Source: Desertimonas sp963733085
Lineage (GTDB): Bacteria > Actinomycetota > Acidimicrobiia > Acidimicrobiales > Ilumatobacteraceae
Length of the DNA stretch: 64,000 nucleotides
Assembly: GCA_963733085.1 (NCBI GenBank)
Contig: CAVTBY010000016.1
Location: forward strand, 62,001-126,000
Direction: 5' to 3'
The stretch's first letter is position 1. Each line of letters starts with the position of its first letter. Positions 1 through 8,796 of the stretch are shown here, piece by piece. The position numbers and the translations under genes are program-made. The notes under the pieces were generated by a model. That model searched no databases and was not told the origin of the DNA. It saw only the letters and a list, made by a program, of their open reading frames with translations.

Positions 1-564
1 GAGGGACTGACGTACATCACCTCGCTCGTGGACGAGGGGTTGGCCACCGAGAACGTCGACTGGGAGGCCACCCACGTGCAGTTCGAGACCGGCGCTTCGG
101 CGTTCATCATGACCGGGCCGTGGGCGATCAACCGCTTCCAGGACGCCGGCGTGCCCTACGCCATCGCTCCGTTCCCGGCCGCCGAGGAGGGCGGCGATGC
201 CGGGTACCCGTTCCTCGGTGTCCAGGGCATGATCGTCAACGCCAACTCCGACCAGTTGCTCCTCGCCCAGGCATTCGCCTCCGAGAAGATCGCCACCGAG
301 GACTCGATGCGGCGGATCTTCGAGGCCGAGCCACGCCCGTCGGCGTGGGCGTCGGTGTTCGAACTGGCTGACGACCCCGACACCCAGGCGTTCAATGCGG
401 CAGGCGTCGGTGCCGTGCCGATGCCGTCGATCCCGGAGATGGGCTTCGTCTGGGATCCATGGGTGAACGCCGGGACGCTGGCGATCAGCGGCGAGCTCGA
501 GCCCGCCGCCGCCCTCGAGCAGGCCGTGGAGCAGATCGAGTCGCAGATCGCCGCTCAAGGCTGA
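1..564 (+). CDS. malE: Maltose-type ABC transporter solute-binding protein, C-terminal part
   Basis: The reading frame is open from the left edge of the window, so the N-terminal half lies outside it. The visible 187 residues match the C-terminal lobe of extracellular sugar-binding proteins of the MalE family: a TGPWAI stretch typical of the hinge region, a GVQGM strand, and a final helix of alternating acidic and Ala residues. The protein would capture maltose, trehalose or a related oligosaccharide outside the membrane and deliver it to the permeases encoded directly downstream. It stops 16 bp before malF, so the three genes form one operon. The substrate is inferred from family resemblance only. 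Confidence 0.85.
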   Translation, partial: EGLTYITSLVDEGLATENVDWEATHVQFETGASAFIMTGPWAINRFQDAGVPYAIAPFPAAEEGGDAGYPFLGVQGMIVNANSDQLLLAQAFASEKIATEDSMRRIFEAEPRPSAWASVFELADDPDTQAFNAAGVGAVPMPSIPEMGFVWDPWVNAGTLAISGELEPAAALEQAVEQIESQIAAQG

Positions 565-580
565 ACCGCGGCCCATCGCG

Positions 581-2115
581 ATGTCGACCGTGACGAGGAG
601 GGAGCGCGTCCCTACGGGCGCCTATGTCCGCTCCGCCATCGTCACGGTCGCCGTCGCGGTCGGTGCCCTCTGGCTTGTTCGGTCCCTGCTCGAAGACGGC
701 CTCATCCTGCTGGCGTCGACGATCAGCGCGATCACCGTCTTCTTGCTGATCGTCTATCTACGTCGCACCTATTCGGCGATGCGCTGGATGGCCATCGGCG
801 TCGCCTTGGCGGCGCTGTTCAGCGTCTATCCGATCCTGTTCAACGTCTACATCTCGTTCACCAACATGGGTGGCGGCCACCTCATCTCCAAGCAGCAGTC
901 GATCGAGCGGTTGGAGTCCGAGCAGTACCTACCCGACGGCGGGGCGACGTTCACGTGGGCCGGCTACCAGTCGGGTGCCAGCTACGGGATCCTGCTGGTC
1001 GACGCTGACCCGCCGCGGTTCGTGTCCGACGACGGCGGTGACGAGGTGGTCGAGCTCGCCGAATCCGGCGAGGCACCGCCGTCGATCGGGGACTACCAGA
1101 TGATGGCCCCCAACGAGGTCCTGCCAATCCTCGACTCGCTGGCCGCTGTCAACTTCGGCAGTGGAGACAGCCCGGTGCGGATCCAGTCGTTCCGTGACGG
1201 CCGCGGCGTCGCAGCCGCGGTACGAGTACGACAGCGAGTGCCGACGCCATCGTCGACCTCGCCGAAAACGTGAACTATCGAGCCGACGAGGGATCGTGGG
1301 TCGGCCCCGACGGCACCGAGCTCGTCCCCGGGTTCATCAGCGCTGTGGGTGACGACAACTTCGTCCGCTTCCTCACCAACGAGAGCCTGCGCACGCCGCT
1401 GCTGCGAGTGCTGGCCTGGAACTTCGCCTTCTCGCTGTTCTCCGTGGCCCTCAGCTTCGGCGCCGGGCTCGCCGTGTCACTGCTGTTCGAGGACCTACCG
1501 GGAACGCGGCTCGATCCGTGCCCTGCTGATCGTCCCGTGGCCGATCCCTGTCCTCGTGTCGGTGCTGATCTGGCGCAGCCTGCTGAACCCGGAGCAGGGG
1601 ATGATCGGCGAGTTCCTGTCGAGCATCTTCGGGACGTCGCCACAGTTCTTCCTCGACGCCAACTGGACACGCGTCGCCTTGATCCTCGTCAACATCTGGC
1701 TGTCGTACCCGTACTTCTACGTCGTCACCTCGGGAGCGCTGCGGGCAATTCCGGGCGAGTACTTCGACGCCGCGGAGGTCGACGGCGCCAGTTCGTGGCA
1801 GCGCTTCCGCTACATCACGTTCCCACAGCTGCTTGGTGATGGTGATGCCGCTGCTGATCGCCTCGTTCGCCTTCAACTTCAACAACTTCAACCTCGTGTA
1901 CATCTTCAACTACGGCAACCCCCCGATGGCCGACACGAGCATTCCGATCGGTCACACCGACATCCTCATCTCGTTCGTCGTACAAGCTCGCGTTCGTGTC
2001 GTCCAACGTGTCGAGCTACGGGTTCGGCGCGGCGATCGTCGTCGCCCTGTTCGTCGTCATCGGGTTGATGACCTGGTTCCAGATCCGCGGCACACGGGCG
2101 TTGGACGAGGCATGA
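581..2115 (+). CDS. malF: Maltose-type ABC transporter permease MalF, frameshifted
   Basis: Inner-membrane permease of the MalE-F-G importer. Pieces of one protein lie in successive frames: N-terminal membrane segments and a large extracytoplasmic loop (to about 1210), a short piece ending RYEYDSE, then ADAIVDLAENV (from 1240), the main membrane domain with the EAA-type cytoplasmic loop (EYFDAAEVDGAS, near 1760), and the C-terminal helices ending at 2115. Each switch is +1, at about 1210, 1239, 1508, 1831 and 1980, which fits five single-base insertions. Removing them gives a normal MalF with the usual large loop between helices. Five shifts in 1.5 kb is far more than in neighbouring genes. 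Either the local sequence is poor or the gene is decaying. Confidence 0.8.
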
Positions 2116-2979
2116 GTACCCCCACGGTCGCGGCGTAGCCGGCGGAGCTGGTGGTGGCGCTATCTGCTGGCGGCGCTGATGGTCGGCTTTGCCTTGTTGC
2201 CGGTGCTGTGGGTGGTGTCGGCATCGCTCAACCCGTCCGACTCGCTCGTCGGCGCCTCGCTGATCCCGAACAACCCGGGATTCGTCAATTACGACGATCT
2301 GATCAACCACCCCTCGTATCCGTACGAGAAGTGGCTGTGGAACTCGATCAAGATCACCTTCATCTCGGTCACGCTGACCGTGGCGATCACGACCCTGGCC
2401 GGCTACGCCCTGTCGCGGTTCCGATTTGCCGGCAAGCGGGCGTTCATGAACGGGATCCTCATCCTCAACGTCTTCCCGGCGGTGCTGTCGATCATCGCCC
2501 TGTTCGGGATGATGCAGCAGATCGGCACGCAGATCCCGTGGTTCGGGCTGGACAGCCATTGGAGCCTGATCGCCGTCTACGTCTCGTTCGGCATGGGGAT
2601 CAACGTGCTGCTCGTGAAGCGGTACATCGACCGCCTCCCGATCGAGCTCGACGAGTCGGCGCGGATCGACGGCGCCAGCCACGCCAGAGTGTTCCGCTCG
2701 ATCGTCCTGCCGCTGATCGTGCCGATCATCGTCACCGTCGCCGTGCTCCAGTTCTTCGCCATCTACGGCGACTTCGTCATCGCCAGGGTGCTGCTGCGCA
2801 GCACCGACAGCCTCACGGTGATGGTCGGCCTGCTGCTGTTCCAGACCCAGCGCTTCGAACAGGACTGGGGGATCATCACCGCCGGCGCCGTGCTCGCCAC
2901 CATCCCGGTCCTGCTCGTGTACATCCCCGTGCAGCGGTACGTGATCAGTGGCCTGACGTCGGGGGCCGTGAAGGGTTGA
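2112..2979 (+). CDS. malG: Maltose-type ABC transporter permease MalG, one N-terminal frameshift
   Basis: Second permease of the importer. Its ATG at 2112 overlaps the malF stop by 4 bp (ATGA), the usual sign of translational coupling. The frame beginning MSTPTVAA stops at once, while the rest of the protein (SRRSWWWRYLLAAL onward) continues in the next frame, so one extra base near 2134 is the simplest reading. The remainder is intact: six hydrophobic segments, the periplasmic loop after helix 1, and the EAA loop around 2650 (ELDESARIDGAS) that docks the ATPase. No ATPase (MalK) gene is visible here; a shared one elsewhere is common for this family. Confidence 0.85.
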
Positions 2980-3029
2980 TCCAGAAGCGCAGGTTGCGGG
3001 CCATCCACGACGACCTCGAAGGTCGACCG

Positions 3030-3035
3030 TACAAT
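3030..3035 (+). promoter_or_regulatory. -10 box for thyX (leaderless)
   Basis: TACAAT lies 8 nt before the GTG at 3044. There is no room for a Shine-Dalgarno sequence, so the transcript probably begins at or next to the start codon. Confidence 0.5.
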
Positions 3036-3043
3036 CGCCAGCC

Positions 3044-4640
3044 GTGACGCTGTACGTCCCCGAGGAGTTCAGCGCCGGGGAAGCCGACATCCTGCGCCGC
3101 TACTTCACGAACCTCGACGGGCCGGTGTTCGCTCTCGTCAACCTTCCCGAGGTCGTCAAGGGCGCGTTGTTCGCCCGCTACAGCCGCAGCGCCGAAGAGC
3201 CTGCGCCGCCTGTTCCTCGACGAGTTCGTCGGCGACCTCGACATCTCCGGCGACCATGGCATCGACGCGACCGTCGGCCTCGAACGGGCCGAGGAACTGT
3301 ACGAGCGGGTCTTCTTCGAGTACGGCGACGACTCCGTCGCCCAGCTCGGTGGCGTCCACCTGGCGTGTGAGCAGGCCTCCAACATCCTCACGAAGGTGCT
3401 CGAGTGGGGGAGGCTGATGAGCTACCTCGAGCAGAGCACGCGCTACATCGCCTACGACGCCCGGCTCGGAGGGCGCTATCGGTACTTCCGCGATCCGGCC
3501 GTGATGGCGAGCCGGCTCGGCACGCGCTACGTCGGCGAGATGGACCGCATGTTCGACGCCTACAGCGCCGCAGTCGGCACGGTCACCGACCATGTTCGGG
3601 CGACGATCGCCAAGGACCCTGCGGACACGGACTTCGTGTTTCGCCAGGCGACACGGGCAAAGGCCCTCGACGCCACGCGCGGCATGTTGCCGGCCTCGGC
3701 GCTCTCGAACGTCGGCATCTACGGCACCGGGCAGGCTTTCGAGGGGCTGCTGCTGCGCCTGCGCGCCCATCCGTTGCCCGAAGCGAGGGCCTACGCCGAG
3801 CTGATGCTCGAGGAGCTGCGCAAGGTGATCCCCAGCTTTCTGCGGCGAGTCGACGTCCCCGACCGTGGTGGCCGGTGGACCGAGTACCTGGCGACGACTC
3901 GCATGCACACGGCTTCGCTTGTCGACGAGATGTTCGCCGCCGAGCCGATCGAGGAGGCGGCGACCGTCACACTCGTCGACTTCGATCCCGACGCCGAAGA
4001 CAAGCTGTTGGCGGCGATCTGCTACCCGTACTCTCGGCTCTCCGAGACGCAGCTGCTCGACCGCGTCCGCAGTCTTGGCGCCGACGAACGCCGAGCGCTC
4101 GTCGCTGCGTACGTCGGCACTCGCGAGAACCGCCGGCACAAGCCGGGTCGGGCATTCGAACGGCTTGACTACCGCTTCGACATCCTTTCCGACTACGGCG
4201 CCTTCCGCGATTTGCAACGCCACCGCCTGCTGACCATCGAATGGCAGCCACTCACGCCCAGCCACGGTTACGTGCGGCCGGAACTGATCGACGAGGCCGG
4301 CGGCGCGCCACTCTTCGACGAGTCGATGGAGCGCTCCGCCGATCTGTTCCGCGACATCGCCGAGGTGTTTCCTGAGCAGGCGTCGTATGCGGTGGCGATG
4401 GCCTACCGGGTCCGCTACGTGATGCAGTTCAACGCCCGCGAGGCGATTCACCTCATCGAGCTTCGCTCTGGGTCGCAGGGGCACCCGGCGTATCGCCGGG
4501 TCGCTCTGGAGATGCATCGGCTGATTGCCGAGCAGGCAGGACACACGGCGATCGCTGCAGCGATGACGCACTTGACGACTGACGCTCCTGAGCTCGAGCG
4601 GCTCGAAGCCGAGCGGCGCGCCGAGACACGTCGCGGCTGA
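3044..4640 (+). CDS. thyX: Double-length FAD-dependent thymidylate synthase-like protein, one frameshift
   Basis: About 530 residues, twice the length of a usual ThyX (about 220-250). The start is the GTG 8 nt after a TACAAT box. One +1 shift at about 3194 joins the N-terminal 50 residues (ending ARYSRSA) to the rest. The protein looks like two ThyX-like halves. The N-terminal half has ARYSRS and EQSTRY, and the C-terminal half has QRHRLL near residue 390 and an ELRSGSQGHPAYR region resembling the ThyX substrate-binding helix. In classical ThyX the signature is RHRxxS followed by a second Ser; here RHRLLT replaces it. ThyX makes dTMP from dUMP using methylene-tetrahydrofolate and FAD. Whether this long form is catalytic cannot be judged from sequence alone. 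Confidence 0.8.
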
Positions 4641-4642
4641 CT

Positions 4643-5218
4643 GTGACGCAGGTCACGGACCCGTTCGCCAGTGCGGCATGGGCTGCCGCCTATGCTCCGC
4701 CGCGATGGCAGCCCGGGATGATGACGATGCGAGCAGAAGAAGAAGTGGTCGACGAAGACTTGGAGGCCGATGAAGACGGCGAAGAGTCCGAGGATGCCGA
4801 GCCGGATCCCGACGAGCTCGATGTCGAGGAGCTCGAGGAGGAGATCCCCGACGACGACGATGACGACGACGCCGATGTCGTCGACGAAGATGAGGACGAC
4901 GACGAGGATGACACCGCGGCGACGACCCGCACGAAGCGGCGCACGGGCGATGAGGAGGAGGACGAGGACGAAGACCTGCTGTCGCCCGACGATGTCGAAG
5001 CCGATCTCGACCGCATCCTCAAGGACCGCATGGTCACCACCGAGGACGACGGTGACGAGGAGGACGAGGAGGTCGAGCCCGACGAGCGCGGCGACACGGC
5101 CGATCGACTGCAGCCGAAACGTCCCGACGAGCAGCTCTGCCCGAGCTGCTTCCTACTCGTGAGGGCATCGGCGCCGGGCTGCCCGGTCGGCGATGACGCC
5201 TGTCCGATCTTCACGTAG
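4643..5218 (+). CDS. Acidic DUF4193-like protein with C-terminal zinc-ribbon remnant
   Basis: Up to 191 residues, over a third Asp/Glu in runs, ending in a compact Cys cluster (CPSC, then C..GDDACPIF) near residues 166-190. Actinobacterial DUF4193 proteins share this plan: acidic body, 'DxxxCxxCF' near the end, no known enzymatic role. The start is uncertain. The open frame allows a start at 4643, but a TATGCT box at 4691 sits 8 nt before an ATG at 4705 in the neighbouring frame (MAARDDDD), and family members begin in that style. If so, one extra base lies between about 4718 and 4745. No function is known. Confidence 0.65.
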   Translation: MTQVTDPFASAAWAAAYAPPRWQPGMMTMRAEEEVVDEDLEADEDGEESEDAEPDPDELDVEELEEEIPDDDDDDDADVVDEDEDDDEDDTAATTRTKRRTGDEEEDEDEDLLSPDDVEADLDRILKDRMVTTEDDGDEEDEEVEPDERGDTADRLQPKRPDEQLCPSCFLLVRASAPGCPVGDDACPIFT

Positions 5219-5230
5219 GGTCCACGACTC

Positions 5231-5686
5231 GTGGCGCCGGCCGATCCGTTGCGCGAAGACGTCGAGGCAGCATTGCGCCGTCTCGCTGGTGCGGCCACGG
5301 CGCTGCCCTGCGGCCTCGTTCGGGTGGCGCGCCGCACGCTCGCCGAATCCGCCGGTCTGGCCCGCACGATGTTCAACCTCACCGTCGATGGACTACTCGG
5401 GTGGGACGTCGACTCCGGAGTACCAAGCCTTCAATCGGCGGCCGAAGGCGTCGAAACAGCCGATCGTGGCGACGTCCGCGTTGCGGTCGCACCGGTGATC
5501 GATGACGACAGCCAGGCGGCCGACTTGGCGATTCCCGGCTACGAAGACCTCGCCGCAAGCCACATCGTCGCCAGGCTCGACCGCCTCACGCCGTCTGACC
5601 TCGCCAAGATTCGCTCGTTCGAGGTGACCCACCGCGGCCGGCGGACGGTCGTCGGCAAGATCGACCAGCTGCTCGCTCGGCCATGA
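5231..5686 (+). CDS. Hypothetical protein, lipid-droplet-associated-like C-terminus
   Basis: 151 residues from a GTG. The stop codon TAG of the upstream gene is part of a TAGGGT box 9 nt before this GTG, so the gene may have its own leaderless promoter. The N-terminal part is Ala/Leu-rich helix. The last 50 residues read IPGYEDLAASHIVARL, then LTPSDLAKIRSFE and HRGRRTVVGKI. This resembles the small helical tail of actinobacterial lipid-droplet-associated and similar proteins, but the match is by eye and no function should be assumed. Confidence 0.6.
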   Translation: MAPADPLREDVEAALRRLAGAATALPCGLVRVARRTLAESAGLARTMFNLTVDGLLGWDVDSGVPSLQSAAEGVETADRGDVRVAVAPVIDDDSQAADLAIPGYEDLAASHIVARLDRLTPSDLAKIRSFEVTHRGRRTVVGKIDQLLARP

Positions 5687-5702
5687 TCGTGGCCGGTGGA
5701 CG

Positions 5703-6167
5703 GTGATCGATCCAGTCGTTCGTCGCGCCGCGCCGGCCGATGCCCTCTCGCTGCGCGACCTCGAGCGCACGGCGCGAGCTGATCTGCGCGACACGTGAGG
5801 TGGCGGCCGCTGGCTCGATACGCACCCCCCGCTCGCTGACGCGTGGGCGGACGCGATCGGGGAGCGCGCTGTCTGGATCGCGACGATCCCTGCGGACGAC
5901 GGCACCGATGTGGTGGTCGGATTCCTCGTTGCCGACTGCGCCGCCGACCCGATGCCGGTTGCCCGTATCGACCAGGTCTACGTCGCCGGCGAGGCCCGCG
6001 AACTCGGCTTCGGTGATGCCCTCGTCGCCGCGGCGATGGACTGGGCGCGTACTCAGGGCGCGGAGCTGATCGAGGCGGAGACCCTGCCCGGTGACCGCAA
6101 CCTGAAGAACCTGTACGAACGGGCCGGCGTCACCGCCCGCCTGATCACGGTTTCGAAGAAGCTGTAG
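5703..6167 (+). pseudogene. GNAT-family acetyltransferase with in-frame stop
   Basis: One reading frame carries the whole domain, about 154 codons, from a GTG at 5703 to TAG at 6167, but a TGA at 5796-5798 interrupts it. Before the stop: RRAAPADALSLRDLERTARADLRDT. After it: GGRWLDTHPPLADAW, then the acetyl-CoA-binding region VYVAGEARELGFGDALV and the C-terminal LYERAGV element typical of GNATs. Because both halves are in the same frame, this is a nonsense change (CGA to TGA would restore DTRGG) and not a frameshift. Substrate unknown. Either a recent pseudogene or a base-calling error. Confidence 0.7.
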
Positions 6168-6206
6168 AGCGTCAGAGCGTCCGGCAGTCGGTACTGCGCG
6201 TCGGGT

Positions 6207-6245
6207 CTGGCCCCGCGGACCTTCACGGTTGTTTGCTGTCGAAGG
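6207..6245 (+). repeat. 39-bp motif shared with 12970-13008
   Basis: Contains GCGGACCTTCACGGTTG and then TTGCTGTCGAAGG. The copy at 12970-13008 is about 80% identical with one gap. Both copies lie in intergenic DNA and are followed 25-35 bp later by a long-loop palindrome. Confidence 0.5.
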
Positions 6246-6279
6246 AGGTGTCTGCCAGCATAGCTCCGACGGGTCCGGT

Positions 6280-6328
6280 GTCTGTGTCAGCAAGACGGCC
6301 CTCTACCGGCACATTCGCTGACGCAAAC
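6280..6328 (+). repeat. 49-bp long-loop palindrome, copy A
   Basis: Arms GTCTGTGTCAGC and GCTGACGCAAAC (10 of 12 pair) are separated by 25 nt. On the opposite strand its outer arm GTTTGCGTCAGC is identical to that of the copy at 39125-39173, which has the same 25-nt spacing. The rest of the 6168-6370 gap holds the 39-bp motif and no ORF. Confidence 0.6.
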
Positions 6329-6370
6329 GAGTCGGCCCGTCTGATGGCCCGGCACAACTTGGGAGAAGCG

Positions 6371-7168
6371 TCAGCGGGCCTTCCAGACCGGCGGACGCTT
6401 CTCGATGAACGCGGTGAGGCCCTCGGCGAGGTCCTCGGAAGCCATCACGGCGCCCATCGCGGTGTCCGTCATCCGCTTCAACGTGTCGTCATCGGCTGAC
6501 ATGGCGGCAATGGCCACGGCACGCGACTCCCAGACGGCGAGCGGGGCTGCCGCCGTGATCCTGGCGGCGAGCTGGCGGGCGGTGTCGAGGGCAGCATCGG
6601 GCTCGGCGAGCCTGGCGACGAGGCCGAGCTGGTACGCCCGATCGGCAGGCATCGGGTCGCCGGTGAGGATCACGTCCAGGGCCGGGCCGAGGCCAACTGC
6701 ACGAGGCAGGCGGAATAGACCGCCGGCGCCGGCGACGAGGTTGCGCTTCACCTCGGCGAGGCCGAACGCCGACCGTGCGGTCGCGACGACGATGTCGGCG
6801 GCGAGAACGATCTCGCAGCCGCCGGCCGTTGCCAGTCCGTCGACGGCGACGATCACCGGCTTGCGGCGTTGGCGATACGTGAAGCCGGCGAATCCGCCGC
6901 GCTTTGTCCCGAGCGCGGCGGCATTGCCGGCATTGATCTCCTTGAGGTCGGCGCCGGCAGAGAACACCGGTCGCTCCTGCCCGGCGGTGTTGGCGGCGAG
7001 GATGCCGACCCACAACTCGGGGTCCTCCTCGAGCCGGTCGATCGCCGCTTCAAGGCCGAGGGCTACGGCACCATTGACGGCATTGCGTGCCTCGGGACGG
7101 TTGAGGGTGATCACGGCGACGTGATCGTCGGCCTCGAACGTGACGATGTCCGGCGCGTCGGCGGTCAC
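6371..7168 (-). CDS. Enoyl-CoA hydratase/isomerase family protein
   Basis: 265 residues, the normal length for crotonases. The N-terminal strand pair VITLNRPEARNAV, the oxyanion-hole segment FSAGADLKEI (about residues 69-78) and the second hole-forming loop DGLATAGGCEIVLAADI (about 107-123) are all present. It would hydrate or isomerise an acyl-CoA in fatty-acid or amino-acid degradation; the exact substrate is not readable. The GTG start overlaps the stop of the gene upstream on the same strand by 4 bp (GTGA), so the two are probably cotranscribed. Confidence 0.85.
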   Translation of the reverse strand: MTADAPDIVTFEADDHVAVITLNRPEARNAVNGAVALGLEAAIDRLEEDPELWVGILAANTAGQERPVFSAGADLKEINAGNAAALGTKRGGFAGFTYRQRRKPVIVAVDGLATAGGCEIVLAADIVVATARSAFGLAEVKRNLVAGAGGLFRLPRAVGLGPALDVILTGDPMPADRAYQLGLVARLAEPDAALDTARQLAARITAAAPLAVWESRAVAIAAMSADDDTLKRMTDTAMGAVMASEDLAEGLTAFIEKRPPVWKAR

Positions 7169-8754
7169 TCTGTTGTTGCCGCCTGCTCGGCCGGTTCGGC
7201 GATCTCGGGCTCGGGCTCGGGCTCGGCTGGGGATTCCGGTGGTTCGGCTGTGGGCTCGGCGGCCACTTCGGCGTGGGGCTCGGCCGCGGCCGCGGCGGGT
7301 GGCTCTGGCGCGACCTCGGCGGGAGACTCAGCTGCCACCTCGGCGGGAGACTCGGCCGCCGCTTCGGCGCTCGGCTCGGCCGCCGCTTCGGCGCTCGGCT
7401 CGGCCACGGCCAGGTCAGGCTGCTGCTTCCGCGGCGGCTTGGCGGCAGACCCGCCCTGTTTGCGGGCCGCTTCCTTCTTGCGAGGTTGCTGGCGCAACGG
7501 CTTCGGTGTCGGCGCCTTGTCGGGCACCTCGATGCCGAACAGCACGGCGACCTGCGGAAGCAGTGGCCCGAGTCTGGTGACGGTGGCCACCAGCTCGGGA
7601 CTCGGTTGTGCCGGGGCGGCTGTTGGCGTCACCGACGTGCGAATGGGGGAGAAGGCGGCTGCTTCGAGGACCGCGATCCATCGGTCGGGCGGATCGTCGG
7701 CGGTCAGGGCGGCGATCGTCGCCGTTCCGAGCTTGCCACCGAGTACGGGCGGGAACGGGACTCCGGCCTTGGGTGGCATCGCCGAAAGACGTAGCGCCCG
7801 GACGACACGACCGACGTCGACGGCGGCCTCGACATCCGCCAGCCAGAGGTTGAGCTCTTCTTCCTGTTTCACCGCGAGTTGTGCCTTGAGCTCGGCGGCG
7901 AGGGCGCGGGTCGACTCGTCACGGACCACGAGGGGGTCCTCCGACGCGGCGACCACGCTGCGCAGGTCACGCAGGTCGAGATGGGCGAGCTGGCGCTGGG
8001 CCGCTTCGGCTCGGTCGCGCCAGTCGGCGACCCGGAGCTGAGGCAACAGATCCTCGGCCATCTTCAGCACCGTCGCCTCGGGCATCTCCGGTTTTCCGGC
8101 GGCCTTCGACCGGGCATTTTCCTCGCGAAGGCGTTGACGAACCGCAGCCATCCCTTGGAGGGCGAGCTCGGCGACCGCCCGTTGCTCCTCGGGCAGCGAG
8201 GAGAGCACCTCGCCGAGGTGTTGCTTGCCCGGTCGCAGGCGTTTGGGCTTGGGTCGCTGGGGCAGCTCCGGCGGCGGTGTGAAATGCGGTCGATGTGGAC
8301 GTTGCCGCGCCTGTCGGCGGTCGTCGCCGCCGGTCGACTCGTCGTCGCGACGCGGGCCGCGGCCCTCCCCACGACGTCCGCGGTCACGGCGTGTTCGGTC
8401 GCCGTTGCGATCTTCCCGCTCCTCGCCGTCCCTGGCACGGCGTGGCCGTGATCTGCTCGGTTCGTGGCGATCACGCCCTACCCGCTGTTGCGTGACCGGT
8501 TCGAAGTCGGTGCTCGGCAGCAACTCGAGGACGTCGCTGCGTCCGCCCTTCTGCTTCGGCGGGACTATCGACAGAATGCGAATGCCTTCGACGTTCTGCT
8601 CACTCTCGGCCCTGAGTTGATCACCCACGGCGGCGCCCGCCGGAAGGATCGATCCATCGAGGACGCCCTTGGGTTCGCGGGCCCCGGCGGCGCGCCACGT
8701 CCACGAGCCATCGCCGCTGGCAGACGTCAACTCGATGTCGATCCTCGTCGGCAC
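7165..8754 (-). CDS. Hypothetical protein with basic linker and Ala/Glu/Pro repeat tail
   Basis: 529 residues from a GTG with TACCGT 8 nt upstream, so probably leaderless. Three parts are visible. Residues 1-90 form a small folded domain (IDIELTSASGDGSWTW, then KGVLDGSILPAGAAVGD). A very Arg/Asp-rich linker runs from about 90 to 180. A helical domain follows from about 180 to 400 (LRPGKQHLGEVLSSLP, then AELALQGMAAVRQRLREE). The last 100 residues are repeats of the type AEPSAEAA and ESPAEVA. Such basic linkers are frequent in RNA-associated proteins, but I recognise no catalytic motif and assign no function. Confidence 0.65.
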   Translation of the reverse strand: MPTRIDIELTSASGDGSWTWRAAGAREPKGVLDGSILPAGAAVGDQLRAESEQNVEGIRILSIVPPKQKGGRSDVLELLPSTDFEPVTQQRVGRDRHEPSRSRPRRARDGEEREDRNGDRTRRDRGRRGEGRGPRRDDESTGGDDRRQARQRPHRPHFTPPPELPQRPKPKRLRPGKQHLGEVLSSLPEEQRAVAELALQGMAAVRQRLREENARSKAAGKPEMPEATVLKMAEDLLPQLRVADWRDRAEAAQRQLAHLDLRDLRSVVAASEDPLVVRDESTRALAAELKAQLAVKQEEELNLWLADVEAAVDVGRVVRALRLSAMPPKAGVPFPPVLGGKLGTATIAALTADDPPDRWIAVLEAAAFSPIRTSVTPTAAPAQPSPELVATVTRLGPLLPQVAVLFGIEVPDKAPTPKPLRQQPRKKEAARKQGGSAAKPPRKQQPDLAVAEPSAEAAAEPSAEAAAESPAEVAAESPAEVAPEPPAAAAAEPHAEVAAEPTAEPPESPAEPEPEPEIAEPAEQAATTE

Positions 8755-8796
8755 GGGTCGCCACGGTATCCGCTCGCAGCTCTACTCTGCTCTACC

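Noticed and set aside
1966..3090. 374-codon minus-strand frame across malF/malG
   Set aside because: Composition is Asp/Arg/Gln-rich without hydrophobic pattern; it is the complement of a real permease gene.
4690..5382. Ser-rich minus-strand protein of 230 codons
   Set aside because: It is the complement of the acidic DUF4193-like gene; runs of GAC/GAG read as Ser codons on the other strand.
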